A DNA stretch of 64,000 nt from Sulfodiicoccus acidiphilus (GCF_003967175.1 NZ_AP018553.1:1054001-1118000), one strand, 5' to 3'. Counted from the first letter of the stretch, positions 18,475 through 27,624 are shown. The notes: generated by a model not told the origin, from the sequence alone. Made by a program: numbers and translations.

Positions 18475-18890
18475 ACTATACGTCTACAACTGGAACCCCC
18501 GCAGGAGAACTAGAGGAGATAGCGAAGAGGATGACAATGTTGGAACAAGAACTCAAGTCCCTGCAGGGACAGATAGCAGAATTAGAGTCAAAACCGACGG
18601 CTCTCGAACTAAGGAGATTGACTTACTCTGGCTTGATGCTCGCACTTCAGGCAGAACTCTTAGAGGTAGATAAAGTAGCTCAAAGTCAATCTGAGGGCCC
18701 TACCTCATACGTCGTTTCCGAGTTCACTTTAACTATAAAGGCATTGGCTTCTGTGGACGAGAAGGGTAGACCGATTTTGGCCTTCCCGATCCAAGGAGAG
18801 GTCGATCCAGGACAGTTAAGCTCGTTAACAATCAGATTGAGCCCAGTTCCTAGGTTCACAAAACAGATACAGAGAAAGAGCAGCGCCTAA
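18471..18890 (+). CDS. Coiled-coil protein of the DUF2589 cassette
   Basis: 139 residues from a GTG that overlaps the preceding stop by 4 nt. Residues ~10-45 form a heptad-like coiled coil (LEEIAKRMTMLEQELKSLQG). The rest is predicted beta strands (YVVSEFTLTIKALASVDE; SSLTIRLSPVP), with a style similar to the strands of the DUF2589 protein. A basic tail (KQIQRKSSA) closes it. No known domain is recognised. It probably forms oligomers and may assemble with the first two products; this is inference from the operon and the coiled coil. Confidence 0.6.
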   Translation: MNYTSTTGTPAGELEEIAKRMTMLEQELKSLQGQIAELESKPTALELRRLTYSGLMLALQAELLEVDKVAQSQSEGPTSYVVSEFTLTIKALASVDEKGRPILAFPIQGEVDPGQLSSLTIRLSPVPRFTKQIQRKSSA

Positions 18891-19086
18891 GAAGATCCAA
18901 AAATCCTAACTAATATCGCAAATGGAGTAAAGAGACGATAGCATTTTTCCTTAACACCGCAATTTCATGGGGAACAGGAGAGGTAGTTGAGGGGTGCTGA
19001 GAGAACTCTCGACATTGATATTCAGAGGGAAGCTAGGGCCCACAGCGATGAGGTGCTCATCAATAGTTCTTTCACTACTATTCACG

Positions 19087-19380
19087 AGTGAACTACCCTG
19101 CCCTCACGGACGGGGCGTCATCGCGGTGAGTCCCGCTCCTCGGAGGAAGCTCGATCTCCTTACGTAGCGGAGGTTCCGTGGAACCTTTCTGTGAATAGCG
19201 TGGAAGGGAGGTCACGGAGGGTTTCCTCTCCACGGGCGTGAGTTCCCCCAGTCCCGAGGGTGCGACCCAGCTCTCACAGTAGAGGTCGTAGAAATAGTAT
19301 TTTGATGACCGTAAAGAGGTTTACATAAGGGGGCTGTCCGTCCCCACGGAAGGGGACTTCCGCCCCCTCAACCCCCGTTA
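19087..19380 (-). mobile_element. Internally deleted family-1 TnpB element
   Basis: Reading the minus strand: left-end hairpin (19329-19367, GGGGGC/GCCCCC outer stem, GTCCCC/GGGGAC inner) preceded by an AACTTAACGG flank, then about 64 codons in an intact frame matching only the TnpB C-terminal tail (ESWVAPSGLGELTPVERKPS ... DDAPSVRAG, stop at 19093-19095), then the right-end hairpin and a GTTCAC-type end. The RuvC and zinc-finger coding region is gone. Only the ends and the guide-RNA-encoding 3' region are kept. Confidence 0.75.
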
Positions 19381-19804
19381 AGTTAAAGTTCATTATTACG
19401 ACAAGGCCCTCATAGTATTAGCGAGCTGGCGTACCTGAAAATCGATACTTCTCGAACCTCGACTTTTTCAGAAAGGCTCAGTTCGTAGTCTGAGAACCCT
19501 CATGACCCTCCCCTCTTATGGACGAATTAGTTGTGCGCCTCGGGACGTTGCTCGGGAGAGTCTATGTCTAATATCGCTTCAATGGAGACGTCCAGATAAC
19601 GCTCACTTCCTCCGTGACAGTGCCGCAGCGCAGACATATACTTGGTCAGACAGGTGAAGGGGGGACAAAGTCCCAGTGAGCACAGGCACATGGAGGCCAC
19701 ATAGATATAGCTATTAGATATAGCCGTCCCATGGTGTGAGAGGTAGGTAAGGAAGGGGATCCTCAAGGCATACCTTCCTGGACGACTTCGCTACGAGGGT
19801 GGAG
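19381..19804. other. Gap of about 420 nt between two element remnants
   Basis: Sequence between the 19087 and 19805 elements. Frames are short and unrecognised. I see no hairpin ends, tRNA or promoter with an attached ORF. Confidence 0.35.
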
Positions 19805-20148
19805 AGTCTGACTTCCTCCCCGCCCTGGAAGGGACGAGGGTTCCCATCCAGAGGGCTCGTCGTTCCCACCATCGGTTCGGGTTTACATGTCTCGTTTGGT
19901 GGGCAGTCGAGTGGATCAGAGATCCACTCCCATTTGAAGAGGAGGGGACTTTCACCCATTACGTCTAGTCCCTTAAGAGAAGGAGATAATAGCTGCTCCT
20001 CCCTCAGTCCCATTAAACCTTAGATCGAGCTGGGGAGGAGCGTCGTTAGTACCACTAAGAGAAATTTCACAAAGAAGTATAAATATGAGGGGGCTATCCG
20101 TCCCCGCCGTGAAGGGCGAGGCTTTCCGCCCCCTTAACCCCCCTCTCT
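19805..20148 (-). mobile_element. Short family-2 element, TnpB-type ends without nuclease
   Basis: Minus strand: flank TTTACA, left-end hairpin (about 20089-20130, GGGGGC/GCCCCC-like outer stem), TATA-like ATATTTATA, then ~250 nt closely similar to the copy at 29033, then a right-end hairpin and GGAAGTCAG. Inside, GAGTGGATC and GATCCACTC form a 9-bp stem with a 3-nt loop, and CCCACC/GGTGGG can form a second stem. The frame ending in RALWMGTLVPSRAGRKSD looks like a TnpB C-terminal tail. No RuvC coding region. Confidence 0.7.
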
Positions 20149-20419
20149 GTAAACGTAATTGAGCGCAGGTCGAAGGAACTACCGCGCCATCTTGTTGCCC
20201 TTACCAGGAAACTCTGTATGAAAGGGCTGAACGATACGAGTTAGGTCCAGGGATCTGTATTCGGCACGGATCTCGCTCTAACCTACAAGGGCCGGCTGGT
20301 GGTTCTCCTCGAGGAGTGGAAGAGGGTTCTCCTTTCCGTTAAGCATGTCATCTCATGTTTACGTTAAATTCTACAATTTCTCCTCCCCATCGACAGAACT
20401 CACATAAAACTAAGGGAAG

Positions 20420-20507
20420 TGCCGCCGCGGGGATTTGAACCCCGGACAACCGGATTTCTCAGGGACCGTATGAGTCCGGCGCTCTAGCCGGGCTGAGCTA
20501 CGGCGGC
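20420..20507 (-). tRNA. tRNA-Met (CAT) with 13-nt intron
   Basis: Minus strand: acceptor GCCGCCG/CGGCGGC, D arm GCTC/GAGC with a 10-nt loop, anticodon stem CCGGA/TCCGG, T loop TTCAAAT, discriminator A. The 20-nt anticodon loop becomes CTCATAA after removal of a 13-nt intron (20456-20468) located 3' of the anticodon+1 base. Anticodon CAT means elongator Met or Ile2; the elongator is favoured because an intron is usual there in Sulfolobales. A TATA-like TTTTTAAAAC lies near 20533-20543 upstream. Confidence 0.85.
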
Positions 20508-20671
20508 ACAATGTACGGCTCAATCTATCTGTTTTAAAAATTTCGCCCATACCACCTCTATCGCTTCCAGTGATGCGAAGTAAGGAGGCATTTCGTCCTC
20601 ATCCAGGAGTCTGTTCTATTTGTTCGTAGGGGATCGCTAATCCGAAGACCTTAATATACGTTGCATGGTAG

Positions 20672-21175
20672 GTGAACTCACCTCGCATTCGCGGATGGGG
20701 CTTCCTGCTTCATAGCCTCACCTTACCCAACGGGTAGAGGGCTCCACAGCTCTGAGGACCCCCTACCCCCGATCCCCTCAGGTCTAACGACGTGTTGTAG
20801 TCACGATATACTACCCAACCGCACCAGGAACAGGTGAAGGTACCGTCAGTCAGGTCTTCCCTCACGTATCAGCAATTAGTACACGCCTTGGAGATGTACG
20901 CTGGGCCCACCATGATCGATTTCTCATCTTACTTCTCCATTTGGTACTTCATCAGTGAGTTGAGTTCGTGGAAGGGAAACTAGTCCCCGTGAGTCGAGGG
21001 GACTTGCCACAAGTCGTTTAACGTTAATGTCCTCCATCGCGAGGACGTCGTAGTTCTGGGCTAACCACCTTAGCGGAACCCCACGTCGAGTATAGACTAT
21101 CTCGAGAAATTATATTTAAATATAGGAAGCCGTCCATCCTTACGGATGGAGTCTTCCTCCCCTTAAACCCTCGAT
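20672..21175 (-). mobile_element. Decayed TnpB element with partial tnpB
   Basis: Minus strand: flank TTATCTTA, left end (21121-21170), TATA-like TATTTAAATATA, then about 400 nt of disrupted tnpB. LAQNYDVLAMEDINVKRL, the RuvC-II Glu region, is recognisable near 21000-21070, followed by stretches matching the zinc-finger and C-terminal tail regions with stops and shifts. The right end GTGAGTTCACC is at 20672-20682. The 5' half of the ORF is deleted and the rest is broken. Confidence 0.75.
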
Positions 21176-21220
21176 AAGATAACATGAGTGCATGAGAACA
21201 CCCCGAATTCTCCAGTAACC

Positions 21221-21250
21221 TTTATATTCTTACTTAAGTAATATGGTAGT
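21221..21250 (+). promoter_or_regulatory. vapBC promoter and 12-bp palindrome
   Basis: TTTATATT (21221-21228) is a TATA box about 23-30 nt before the antitoxin ATG. The perfect palindrome TTACTTAAGTAA (21230-21241) lies between the TATA box and the start codon, a good place for autorepression by the antitoxin. Confidence 0.55.
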
Positions 21251-21493
21251 ATGAGGGTAGTAACAATAAAGGTAAAAGATGAGTATTACGATGTTGCGGA
21301 GGAGATGGTAAAAGTAGGATTAGCGAAATCCAAAAATGAGGCCTTTAACTTGATCATATCATACGGTGTGGGCAGAGTCGTGGAACAAATAAAGAGGAGG
21401 AAGAGGATAGAGGAGTTGACGGAGAAGTGGTTAAAGGAAGGTTTGCCGTTCGATTTACCTACCTCGAGTGAAGTAATAAGTGACAGGGAATGA
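21251..21493 (+). CDS. VapB-type antitoxin
   Basis: 80 residues. The N-terminal strand and helix-turn-helix-like part (MRVVTIKVKDEYYDVAEEMV ... SKNEAFNLIISYGVGRV) resembles the DNA-binding half of archaeal VapB antitoxins. The charged, amphipathic C-terminus (KRRKRIEELTEKWLKEGLPF) would wrap the toxin. The stop overlaps the start of the PIN-domain gene by 4 nt (ATGA), the usual arrangement of a toxin-antitoxin pair. Located in the accessory island between TnpB relics. Confidence 0.8.
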   Translation: MRVVTIKVKDEYYDVAEEMVKVGLAKSKNEAFNLIISYGVGRVVEQIKRRKRIEELTEKWLKEGLPFDLPTSSEVISDRE

Positions 21494-21897
21494 AGTATTA
21501 CATTGATACGAGCCTCGCCGTCGCGTTAGTTTACGAGAGGGACCCCAACCACGAGAGAGCGGTAAAGGTATATCCTAAAGACGGTGAGAGGGTTATTAGC
21601 ACGTTGGTCTTGGCCGAACTATATTCAGTTTACTCGAGGAGAATGAACATTTCCGATGAAGAATTAGAGGCACTGGTTAACTATACCGTCATTAAATGCG
21701 GGTCTAAATTGGAGGAAGTAGAATTCGATAAAGTAGTAGATTACGCCGTAAAGATCTCCAACATGGTGAAGTTGAAGACGTTGGATTTGCTCCATCTGGC
21801 AACAAGTGTCCTCATGGGGAGCGAAATATTGAGCCTCGATGAGGAAATATTGGAAGCCAAGAGGAGGTTAAAGGTTAATTCGCTGGAGGGTCATTAA
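21490..21897 (+). CDS. VapC-type PIN-domain ribonuclease toxin
   Basis: 135-residue PIN domain. Metal-binding acidic residues are visible: Asp6 in YYIDTSLA, Glu in STLVLAELYSVY, Asp in LKTLDLLHLA, and a further acidic site near EILSLDEEILE. Members of this family cleave tRNA or rRNA and are held in check by the adjacent VapB. All expected acidic positions are present, so the toxin is probably functional. It overlaps the antitoxin gene by 4 nt. Confidence 0.85.
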   Translation: MKYYIDTSLAVALVYERDPNHERAVKVYPKDGERVISTLVLAELYSVYSRRMNISDEELEALVNYTVIKCGSKLEEVEFDKVVDYAVKISNMVKLKTLDLLHLATSVLMGSEILSLDEEILEAKRRLKVNSLEGH

Positions 21898-22477
21898 TGG
21901 TGTGAGAGCGTTCCTGAGGTGATCATAAGGGGGCTCAAGGCATTGAGTCTCATGGGCTCGTCTCGTCCTCGATCTGGAACTTGGGTTAGGCGAAGATCAT
22001 AAGCCTTACGGTGAACGTATTCCCTGAGATCAGGCACAGATTAAAGTCACGCCTGGGGCCTGGGAATGAAGAGGCTTACTTATCTCCAAAATATTTATCT
22101 CGGGGCGGAGGGTTTAAGAAAATCTCCAACGCGAGGTGAAATCCGTAAGGCTAAACGAGATCGAAGTAGAACTGAAGAACAGTGAGAACGAGATGAGAGC
22201 TACCCTCTTCTGGTTGGAGAGACTACATCATGGCCGAGATAACGCGTTTGGAAAAGGTGATGAAAGAGGTAACGAAATTCCTCCAACGGCCTCGAAATCA
22301 TCATATGTGAGGTTAAACCGATTAGCTTGACGCTCAAGTATTTCCTCCAGATCAGTGAGGTTTCCCAACGAAGAGATCAGGATACCCAGGATATTGTTTG
22401 AACAGTTATCTCATTCATTGTGTCCCTTTCCATTTCAATTCCTATCCTGTTCAAGCCGTCTGGGGGTACCTGCTTAC
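21898..22477. other. Gap of about 580 nt, no gene recognised
   Basis: Contains short frames only. One from 22136 starts with a charged helix-like stretch (VRLNEIEVELKNSENEM) but soon loses coding character. A short piece around 22142-22165 resembles sequence at 45048-45072, next to another element end, so decayed mobile DNA is likely. Confidence 0.35.
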
Positions 22478-22805
22478 AAAGAGGGAGTTGAGGGTGCGGA
22501 AGGCCTCGCCCTTCAGGGCGACCATTGATAACCCCCTCAATAGAAGTTAAAACAGAATACTTATCATCGACGCTGACGACGCCCTTCCCCTCTTTAAGTT
22601 CCATTGAATCCTCGATGGAGCTGGGGGACCAGTACCTTCCTTACTTTGTTCTTATGGGACTAGACGTCGTAGACCATAGCTTCTCATTTTTCAATTGGGA
22701 GTGGACCTCTGATCCACTCAACTGCCCACCAGAGGTGTAAGCCTGGATCGACGGTGGGAACGATGAATCATCTGGAATGGAACCCTTCAGGGGAGGAAGT
22801 CAGAG
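22478..22805 (+). mobile_element. Short family-2 element
   Basis: Flank CTTACA, left-end hairpin with GCCTCGCCCTTCAGGGCG and ACCCCCTCA, interior containing GAGTGGACCTCTGATCCACTC-type hairpin arms (9 bp with one G-T pair), then GGTGGGAACGA, and a right end TTCAGGGGAGGAAGTCAG. Same order of blocks as the copies at 19805 and 29033 but more diverged, with an in-frame stop in the tail frame. Confidence 0.65.
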
Positions 22806-22883
22806 GAAAGCGAACCACCCAGCCCTGATCGGTAGATCGAAAATTCTCTTCGACTTCTTCCTCTCTAACGCTTAGGCTCAGCG

Positions 22884-23187
22884 AGTTTCTAGATCTACCT
22901 TTACGGATGGAGCTCCCCTCGGCCCACCTTGCCCTTAACCTGGTACGGGTAGAGGGAAGGCTACAGGGTGAGGGTAGATCCCACCCCTGATACGGGATGC
23001 ACGTCGATTATCGCCCGCGAAGGGCCTTCTAGTGGAGCAGAGTTGTACCTCACGGACTCCGCTTCAACCGTGGCGACGCTCACCCCGTTGATGAGTGACA
23101 TTGGTATAGCGTTTCGCAAATTGATATTCAGATGAGGAGGCCATCCTCCCCTTCCTCCACTGGAGGGGACTACCCCCTAACCATTAC
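22884..23187 (-). mobile_element. Decayed family-1 TnpB-type element
   Basis: Minus strand: flank TTATCTTAGTAATGG, left-end GGGGG tract and hairpin (about 23137-23180), ~200 nt interior with no nuclease motif, and a degraded right-end hairpin (about 22893-22915, GCTCCATCCGTAAAGG). It lies tail to tail with the family-2 element at 22478. The assignment rests on the two ends. Confidence 0.5.
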
Positions 23188-23288
23188 TAAGATAAAAATT
23201 GAAGCAGAAGCACTTATTTTCTTTATAGTCAATTATTCGAGGCTTTCCTAGTGCGATAACCTTTTTATCCGCCCATAAGTCGGTCTAG

Positions 23289-23689
23289 ATGGAGGTAAAC
23301 GATAAGGCGATGTTAGCCAAAGACTCCTTAACTAGCGACGACAGGATCATAGGGAAGCACGTCTTCGGCAACCTTTACGATATTGACGAAGCGATCCTAT
23401 CCGACAAGGAGTTCTTGGAGGAATTAGTTAGAGAAGCGGTGAAGATCGCTAAGATGAGTTTAGTAGAGATTAAGGCCTGGTCCTTCGGTGGGGTAAAGGG
23501 GGCGTGTCGGTCATAGCTCTCGTGGAAGAGAGCCACATCGCCCTACACACCTGGAGGGAATACAAGTATGCTACCTTGGATGTTTATACATGCGGCGTGG
23601 AAAGTGAGCCCAAGATGGCCTTCGATTACATAGTGTCGAAGCTCTCCCCAAAGAGGTATCAGAGCTTCTACGCTGACAGGAGTAGTTGA
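23289..23689 (+). CDS. speD: S-adenosylmethionine decarboxylase, one -1 frameshift
   Basis: Pyruvoyl-dependent AdoMet decarboxylase (class 1B), which supplies aminopropyl groups for polyamines. The first half reads [19 protein letters not shown] ... [11 protein letters not shown]. At a run of five G (23498-23502) the frame must slip -1 to continue as [18 protein letters not shown], where the Glu-Ser bond is the self-cleavage site that makes the pyruvoyl group. The rest is ATLDVYTCG ... ADRSS. Adding one G yields a normal protein of about 133 residues. TATA-like CTTTTTATCC at about 23261-23270 suggests a leaderless start at the ATG at 23289. Confidence 0.9.
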
Positions 23690-23829
23690 AGAAGTCCCCA
23701 CCACCTATTGTTTTCTTTTATTTCCTCTCTTTTTATTGTTATTCTAGAACTCCGACAGTTGTCGTATATACCCTCCGACAATTGCAAAAGGGATTTAAAC
23801 TGAAGGCCATATGTGGGTCAGCTGAGAGT

Positions 23830-24876
23830 TTGAAAGCAGGCATAGTGGGATGGGGAGCCTACGTCCCCAGATACAGGATAAAGTTAGAAGAGATAGTTGA
23901 TATGTGGGGCTACGATCTCTCAGTAATCTCTTCATTAGGTCTCAGTGAGAAATCTGTCCCAGGTCCTGACGAGGACTCAACTACCATGGCTTGGGAGGCC
24001 TCAGTTAACGCCATAAGGAGGTCGGGGGTCAGCCCCAAGCTCATAGACACTGTCCTCTTCGGCTCCGAGTCCAAGGTGTATGCGGTGAAACCTACGTCGA
24101 CTATATTAGTTGATGCGTTAGGGCTAACCAACCACTCCTTGGCGACAGACATGGAGTTCGCCTGCAGGGCGGCCTCGGTTGGTTTGAGGCTGGCTACGGG
24201 AGCGGTCGCGTCAGGTTCATCTAAGTATGCCCTTGTAGTCGGGTCCGACGTCGCTCAATCCAATCCAGGGGACGTACTTGAGCTTAGCTCCGCTGCGGCG
24301 GCCGTCAGTTACGTGGTGGGTCCCGAGAAGGAATCGGCAGCTTTAGTGGAGGCCGTCTCATCTTATACTTCGGACACTCCTGACTTCTGGAGGAGAGACG
24401 GACAACCGTACCCAGTGCACGGTGAAGGCTTCACTGGAGAACCGGCATACTTCCATCACATAGCATCGGCAGTGAACTCCCTCCTCTCATCCTCCGGCCT
24501 CAGGATCAGCGACTTCGATCACGTAGTTTTCCATCAGCCCAATGGAAAGTTCCCCGTGCAGATAGCGAGGAAGCTTGGGTTCTCATTGGAGAAAATAAAG
24601 GTGGGCATGGTGGCTCCCTATATAGGCAACCCTTACAATGCCTCCGCACTACTCGGACTGGCCAAGGTCTTGGACGTGGCCAAGCCCAACCAAAGGATCT
24701 TGGTTGCTCCATTCGGAAGTGGTGCGGGAAGCGACGCCTATAGCTTGGTCACGACAGACCTGCTGGTCGAGAGGCAGAAGTTGGCTCCCACCGTAGATCA
24801 GTATATAGAAGCTAAAAAGTATGTAACATACGCCAAGTATGCCAAGTATACTAATAAGATAAAGGTGTACGAGTGA
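23830..24876 (+). CDS. Hydroxymethylglutaryl-CoA synthase, archaeal type
   Basis: Condenses acetyl-CoA with acetoacetyl-CoA to HMG-CoA in the archaeal mevalonate pathway for isoprenoid lipids. Nucleophile Cys112 in [10 protein letters not shown], His235 in [11 protein letters not shown], and the N-terminal motif [16 protein letters not shown] chose the TTG at 23830 (348 residues) because the longer frame from 23686 adds an unrelated hydrophobic leader and a TATA-like TTTAAAC sits near 23791-23797. The stop overlaps the thiolase ATG by 1 nt. First gene of a four-gene operon whose products form a channelling complex in other archaea. Confidence 0.95.
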   Translation: MKAGIVGWGAYVPRYRIKLEEIVDMWGYDLSVISSLGLSEKSVPGPDEDSTTMAWEASVNAIRRSGVSPKLIDTVLFGSESKVYAVKPTSTILVDALGLTNHSLATDMEFACRAASVGLRLATGAVASGSSKYALVVGSDVAQSNPGDVLELSSAAAAVSYVVGPEKESAALVEAVSSYTSDTPDFWRRDGQPYPVHGEGFTGEPAYFHHIASAVNSLLSSSGLRISDFDHVVFHQPNGKFPVQIARKLGFSLEKIKVGMVAPYIGNPYNASALLGLAKVLDVAKPNQRILVAPFGSGAGSDAYSLVTTDLLVERQKLAPTVDQYIEAKKYVTYAKYAKYTNKIKVYE

Positions 24877-25994
24877 TGGTCAAAGTCTTCCTGACCGCTG
24901 CCTCAACTTTTAAGGTAGGAAGACATTATAATATGGGGTTCGGCGATCTAGCTGCCGAAGTCATCTCCTCTCTAGAATCTTCAGTAAGGTCCTCTCAGAT
25001 CGATGCTGTGGTTGTAGCCTCTGCTTACCCGGAGAAGACCGGCGATCAAGTTATGTTAGCCTCCAAGGTCGTGACGCAGATGGGACTGGGAGATAGGGTC
25101 ATGGGGTTGAGGACAGAACAGGGGGACGCCAGCGGCTTGGTAGCGCTAGCAGTGGGTTACTCTTTAGTTAGGGCTGGGCTGGCCAATAACGTTCTCTTGC
25201 TAGGTATGGAGAAACAGAGCGAGTTCCCTTCTAGGAGACTCAACGACATAGTGGCCCAGAACTTAGATGAGGTCTATGCCCACGGAGTAGGCCTCACTAA
25301 CCACGCAGTAGCTGCCATTCTCATGAGGGAACACATGAAGAGGTACGGCCACGACTACGAGTACTACGCTAGCTGGCCCATTACTATGCATGAGAATGGG
25401 AAACAGAACCCCCACGCCTACCTAGACTTCAAGGTGAACTTGGAGACTGTCAAGTCAGCTCAAGTGGTCTCAGAGCCTTTACGTCTCTTCGACTTGGCCC
25501 CCAGGGCCGACGGAGCTGCAGCTGTCCTACTGAGCAGTGACGAGTTCGCCCCTAAAGTTTCAGATTCGCGCGTTGAAGTAGGGCCTGTGTGTTCCTCTAC
25601 CATTAGGGTAGACTACGAGCCTAGGTTGCTCTCGGCCGCCAACTCCATGAGGTATGCCCTCGACGCGGTGGGACTCTCCATGAGCGACGTGGACCTCTTC
25701 GAGGTCCACGACTCCTATAGCGTCATGGCCTCCATGATATTAGAGGAGACCGGCTTGACTCCCCCCGGCAGAGGCCTCGAACTCCTTCAGCACATCCCCA
25801 TAAATTTAGGGGGTGGACTCAAAGCACGTGGGTATCCGGGAGGTGCCACAGGCATTTATCAACTGGCCGAAATGTACGGGCATCTCACTGGGACATTCCA
25901 AGGAAGAAAGGTTGAAAATGTGGAGGTTGGCCTCGTTCAGGGAATGAGTGACTTGGGGGAGACCTCACTAGCGACAGTCCTAAGGGTGATGTAA
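24876..25994 (+). CDS. Thiolase-fold protein lacking the canonical catalytic residues
   Basis: 372-residue thiolase superfamily protein of the SCP-x-like archaeal type. Its neighbours suggest it partners HMG-CoA synthase and DUF35 to supply or channel acetoacetyl-CoA. However, the nucleophilic Cys position (usually CASG) reads GDASG, giving Asp84. The usual GHP motif reads ARGYPGGATG with Tyr320 for His, and the C-terminal CxG is replaced by LVQGMSDLG. His in FEVHDSYS is kept. It may therefore be a structural or regulatory pseudo-thiolase. The ATG at 24876 shares a base with the previous stop; the DUF35 TTG follows its own stop directly. Confidence 0.88.
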   Translation: MVKVFLTAASTFKVGRHYNMGFGDLAAEVISSLESSVRSSQIDAVVVASAYPEKTGDQVMLASKVVTQMGLGDRVMGLRTEQGDASGLVALAVGYSLVRAGLANNVLLLGMEKQSEFPSRRLNDIVAQNLDEVYAHGVGLTNHAVAAILMREHMKRYGHDYEYYASWPITMHENGKQNPHAYLDFKVNLETVKSAQVVSEPLRLFDLAPRADGAAAVLLSSDEFAPKVSDSRVEVGPVCSSTIRVDYEPRLLSAANSMRYALDAVGLSMSDVDLFEVHDSYSVMASMILEETGLTPPGRGLELLQHIPINLGGGLKARGYPGGATGIYQLAEMYGHLTGTFQGRKVENVEVGLVQGMSDLGETSLATVLRVM

Positions 25995-26402
25995 TTGAGG
26001 ATATCCGTTTCTAGGGTCTGGAGGAACAGACATGTAAACTATAGGATGAGGGCCGCAACCTGTAAGTCCTGCGGAAGCATTACCTTCCCTTACCAGCCTG
26101 TCTGTTCCAGGTGCAGGGGAAGGAACGTAGAGCCTGTAGACCTACGTGGTACTGGCAGGATAGTCTCTTACACTGTCAATTACCAATACAGAGAGGGCTT
26201 CGACAGACAAGCTCCCCAGATCGTTGCTCTAGTGGAACTGGATGACGGTCCCAAGGTGTTGGGGGTACTGACCGACGTAGAACCAGAGGAGGTCTACGAA
26301 GGGCAGAGGGTTTCAGCGGTGTTGCGGAGAGTTTCCGCCGATTCCTACCACGGAATAATATATTACGCACTGAAGTTTAGGCCTGTGAGAGATGGAAGCT
26401 GA
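25995..26402 (+). CDS. DUF35 zinc-ribbon/OB-fold protein of the HMG-CoA complex
   Basis: 135-residue DUF35 protein. An N-terminal rubredoxin-like zinc ribbon (CKSCG and CSRCRG at residues ~16-34) is followed by an OB-fold ([36 protein letters not shown]). In archaea such proteins bridge thiolase and HMG-CoA synthase and bind CoA. It starts at TTG directly after the thiolase stop and its end overlaps the HMG-CoA reductase start by 11 nt. The tight coupling supports a complex. Confidence 0.92.
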   Translation: MRISVSRVWRNRHVNYRMRAATCKSCGSITFPYQPVCSRCRGRNVEPVDLRGTGRIVSYTVNYQYREGFDRQAPQIVALVELDDGPKVLGVLTDVEPEEVYEGQRVSAVLRRVSADSYHGIIYYALKFRPVRDGS

Positions 26403-27624
26403 GATCGACGAGGTAGTTGAGAAGGTTGTCAGAGGAGAGATCCAGCTCCACGAGTTAGATCGCGTGCTGAGCGGCAATCTATCGATGGTTGTGAGAAGAC
26501 TAGCGGTGGAGAAACTGACCGGCACCAAACTACCCTCCATAGGATCCACCATAATAGACTACGAGGAAGTGAAGAACAGGAACGCAGAGAACGTTATAGG
26601 TGGGACCCAGCTTCCGTTGGGGGTCATAGGACCCCTAAAGGTCAGGGGGAAGTGGGCCAACGGTGACTTCTACGTACCTCTCGCTACTACTGAGGGCGCG
26701 CTGATCGCCAGTGTGAATAGGGGAGCTAAGGCAGTGACGGCCAGTGACGGTGTCAGGGTCAGAATACTTGGAGATGGAATGGCCAGGGCCCCTGTGTTCA
26801 AGCTCGACTCGGTGGATGAGGTGGATGGATTCCTCTCTTGGATTGATGCCAACAGAGCCAAGATAAAAGAAGTGGCTGAGTCCACCACGTCTTTCGGCCG
26901 GCTGAGTTCGCTAGAGACCTTCGTTCTGGGTAATAATGTTTGGGTTAGGATAGTCATGGAAACGGGGGACGCTATGGGTATGAATATGGTGACTCTGGCG
27001 GCGGAGAAGGTTTGTGAGCTCGTTCAGAGAGAGTACCCAGCCGCCAAATGTGTAGCCCTGAGCGGGAACGTTTGCAGTGATAAGAAGCAGTCTGCCATCA
27101 ACTCCCTCTTCGGTAGGGGAAAGACCGTGGTGGCCGAGGCCCTAATAAGGGAGGAGGTGCTCTCTAGTCTACTTAAGACCGATGCAGCATCGGTGAGCGA
27201 CCTCAACCTAAGGAAGAATCTACTGGGTAGTGCCAGAGCTGGTTCTTCACAGTTCAACGCACACTTCGCCAACGTTATAGCGGCTCTCTTCATAGCAACA
27301 GGTCAGGACGTGGCCCAGGTCGTGGAGAGCAGCATGGGTTTCACCTGGACCGAGGTGAGGGGAAGAGATCTCTACATTTCCGTTACACTCCCCTCCTTAG
27401 AGGTCGGGACAGTGGGGGGTGGGACTAGGCTCCCTACTCAGCGGGAGGCCCTCAGCATAATGGGAGTTCAGGGTAGCGGGAACCCTCCAGGCTCTAACGC
27501 CAAGAAGTTCGCGGAGATCGCTGCTGCAACTGTCTTGGCAGGGGAGCTCAACCTCCTTTCTGCCCTCAGCGCAGGGGAGTTGGGCAAGGCCCATAGGAGG
27601 CTAGGAAGGAACTTTCAGTCATAG
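26392..27624 (+). CDS. hmgA: HMG-CoA reductase (class I)
   Basis: Reduces HMG-CoA to mevalonate with NADPH, the committed step to archaeal isoprenoid lipids. Full length at 410 residues. Motifs: [17 protein letters not shown] (substrate), catalytic Glu101 in [14 protein letters not shown]-binding [11 protein letters not shown], catalytic Lys in [12 protein letters not shown], Asp306 in [21 protein letters not shown], and catalytic His401 in [10 protein letters not shown]. It overlaps the DUF35 gene by 11 nt as the last gene of the mevalonate operon. Confidence 0.96.
   Translation: MEAEIDEVVEKVVRGEIQLHELDRVLSGNLSMVVRRLAVEKLTGTKLPSIGSTIIDYEEVKNRNAENVIGGTQLPLGVIGPLKVRGKWANGDFYVPLATTEGALIASVNRGAKAVTASDGVRVRILGDGMARAPVFKLDSVDEVDGFLSWIDANRAKIKEVAESTTSFGRLSSLETFVLGNNVWVRIVMETGDAMGMNMVTLAAEKVCELVQREYPAAKCVALSGNVCSDKKQSAINSLFGRGKTVVAEALIREEVLSSLLKTDAASVSDLNLRKNLLGSARAGSSQFNAHFANVIAALFIATGQDVAQVVESSMGFTWTEVRGRDLYISVTLPSLEVGTVGGGTRLPTQREALSIMGVQGSGNPPGSNAKKFAEIAAATVLAGELNLLSALSAGELGKAHRRLGRNFQS

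Noticed and set aside
19714-20013. 100-codon minus-strand frame inside the family-2 element as a protein gene
   Set aside because: A matching frame exists in the 29033 copy, but the copies at 22478 and 51479 have stops in it, and the region is explained by the element's structured interior.
22136-22330. 64-codon ORF in the island
   Set aside because: Begins with a helix-like charged stretch but then has random composition; no homologue recognised and it overlaps presumed mobile DNA.
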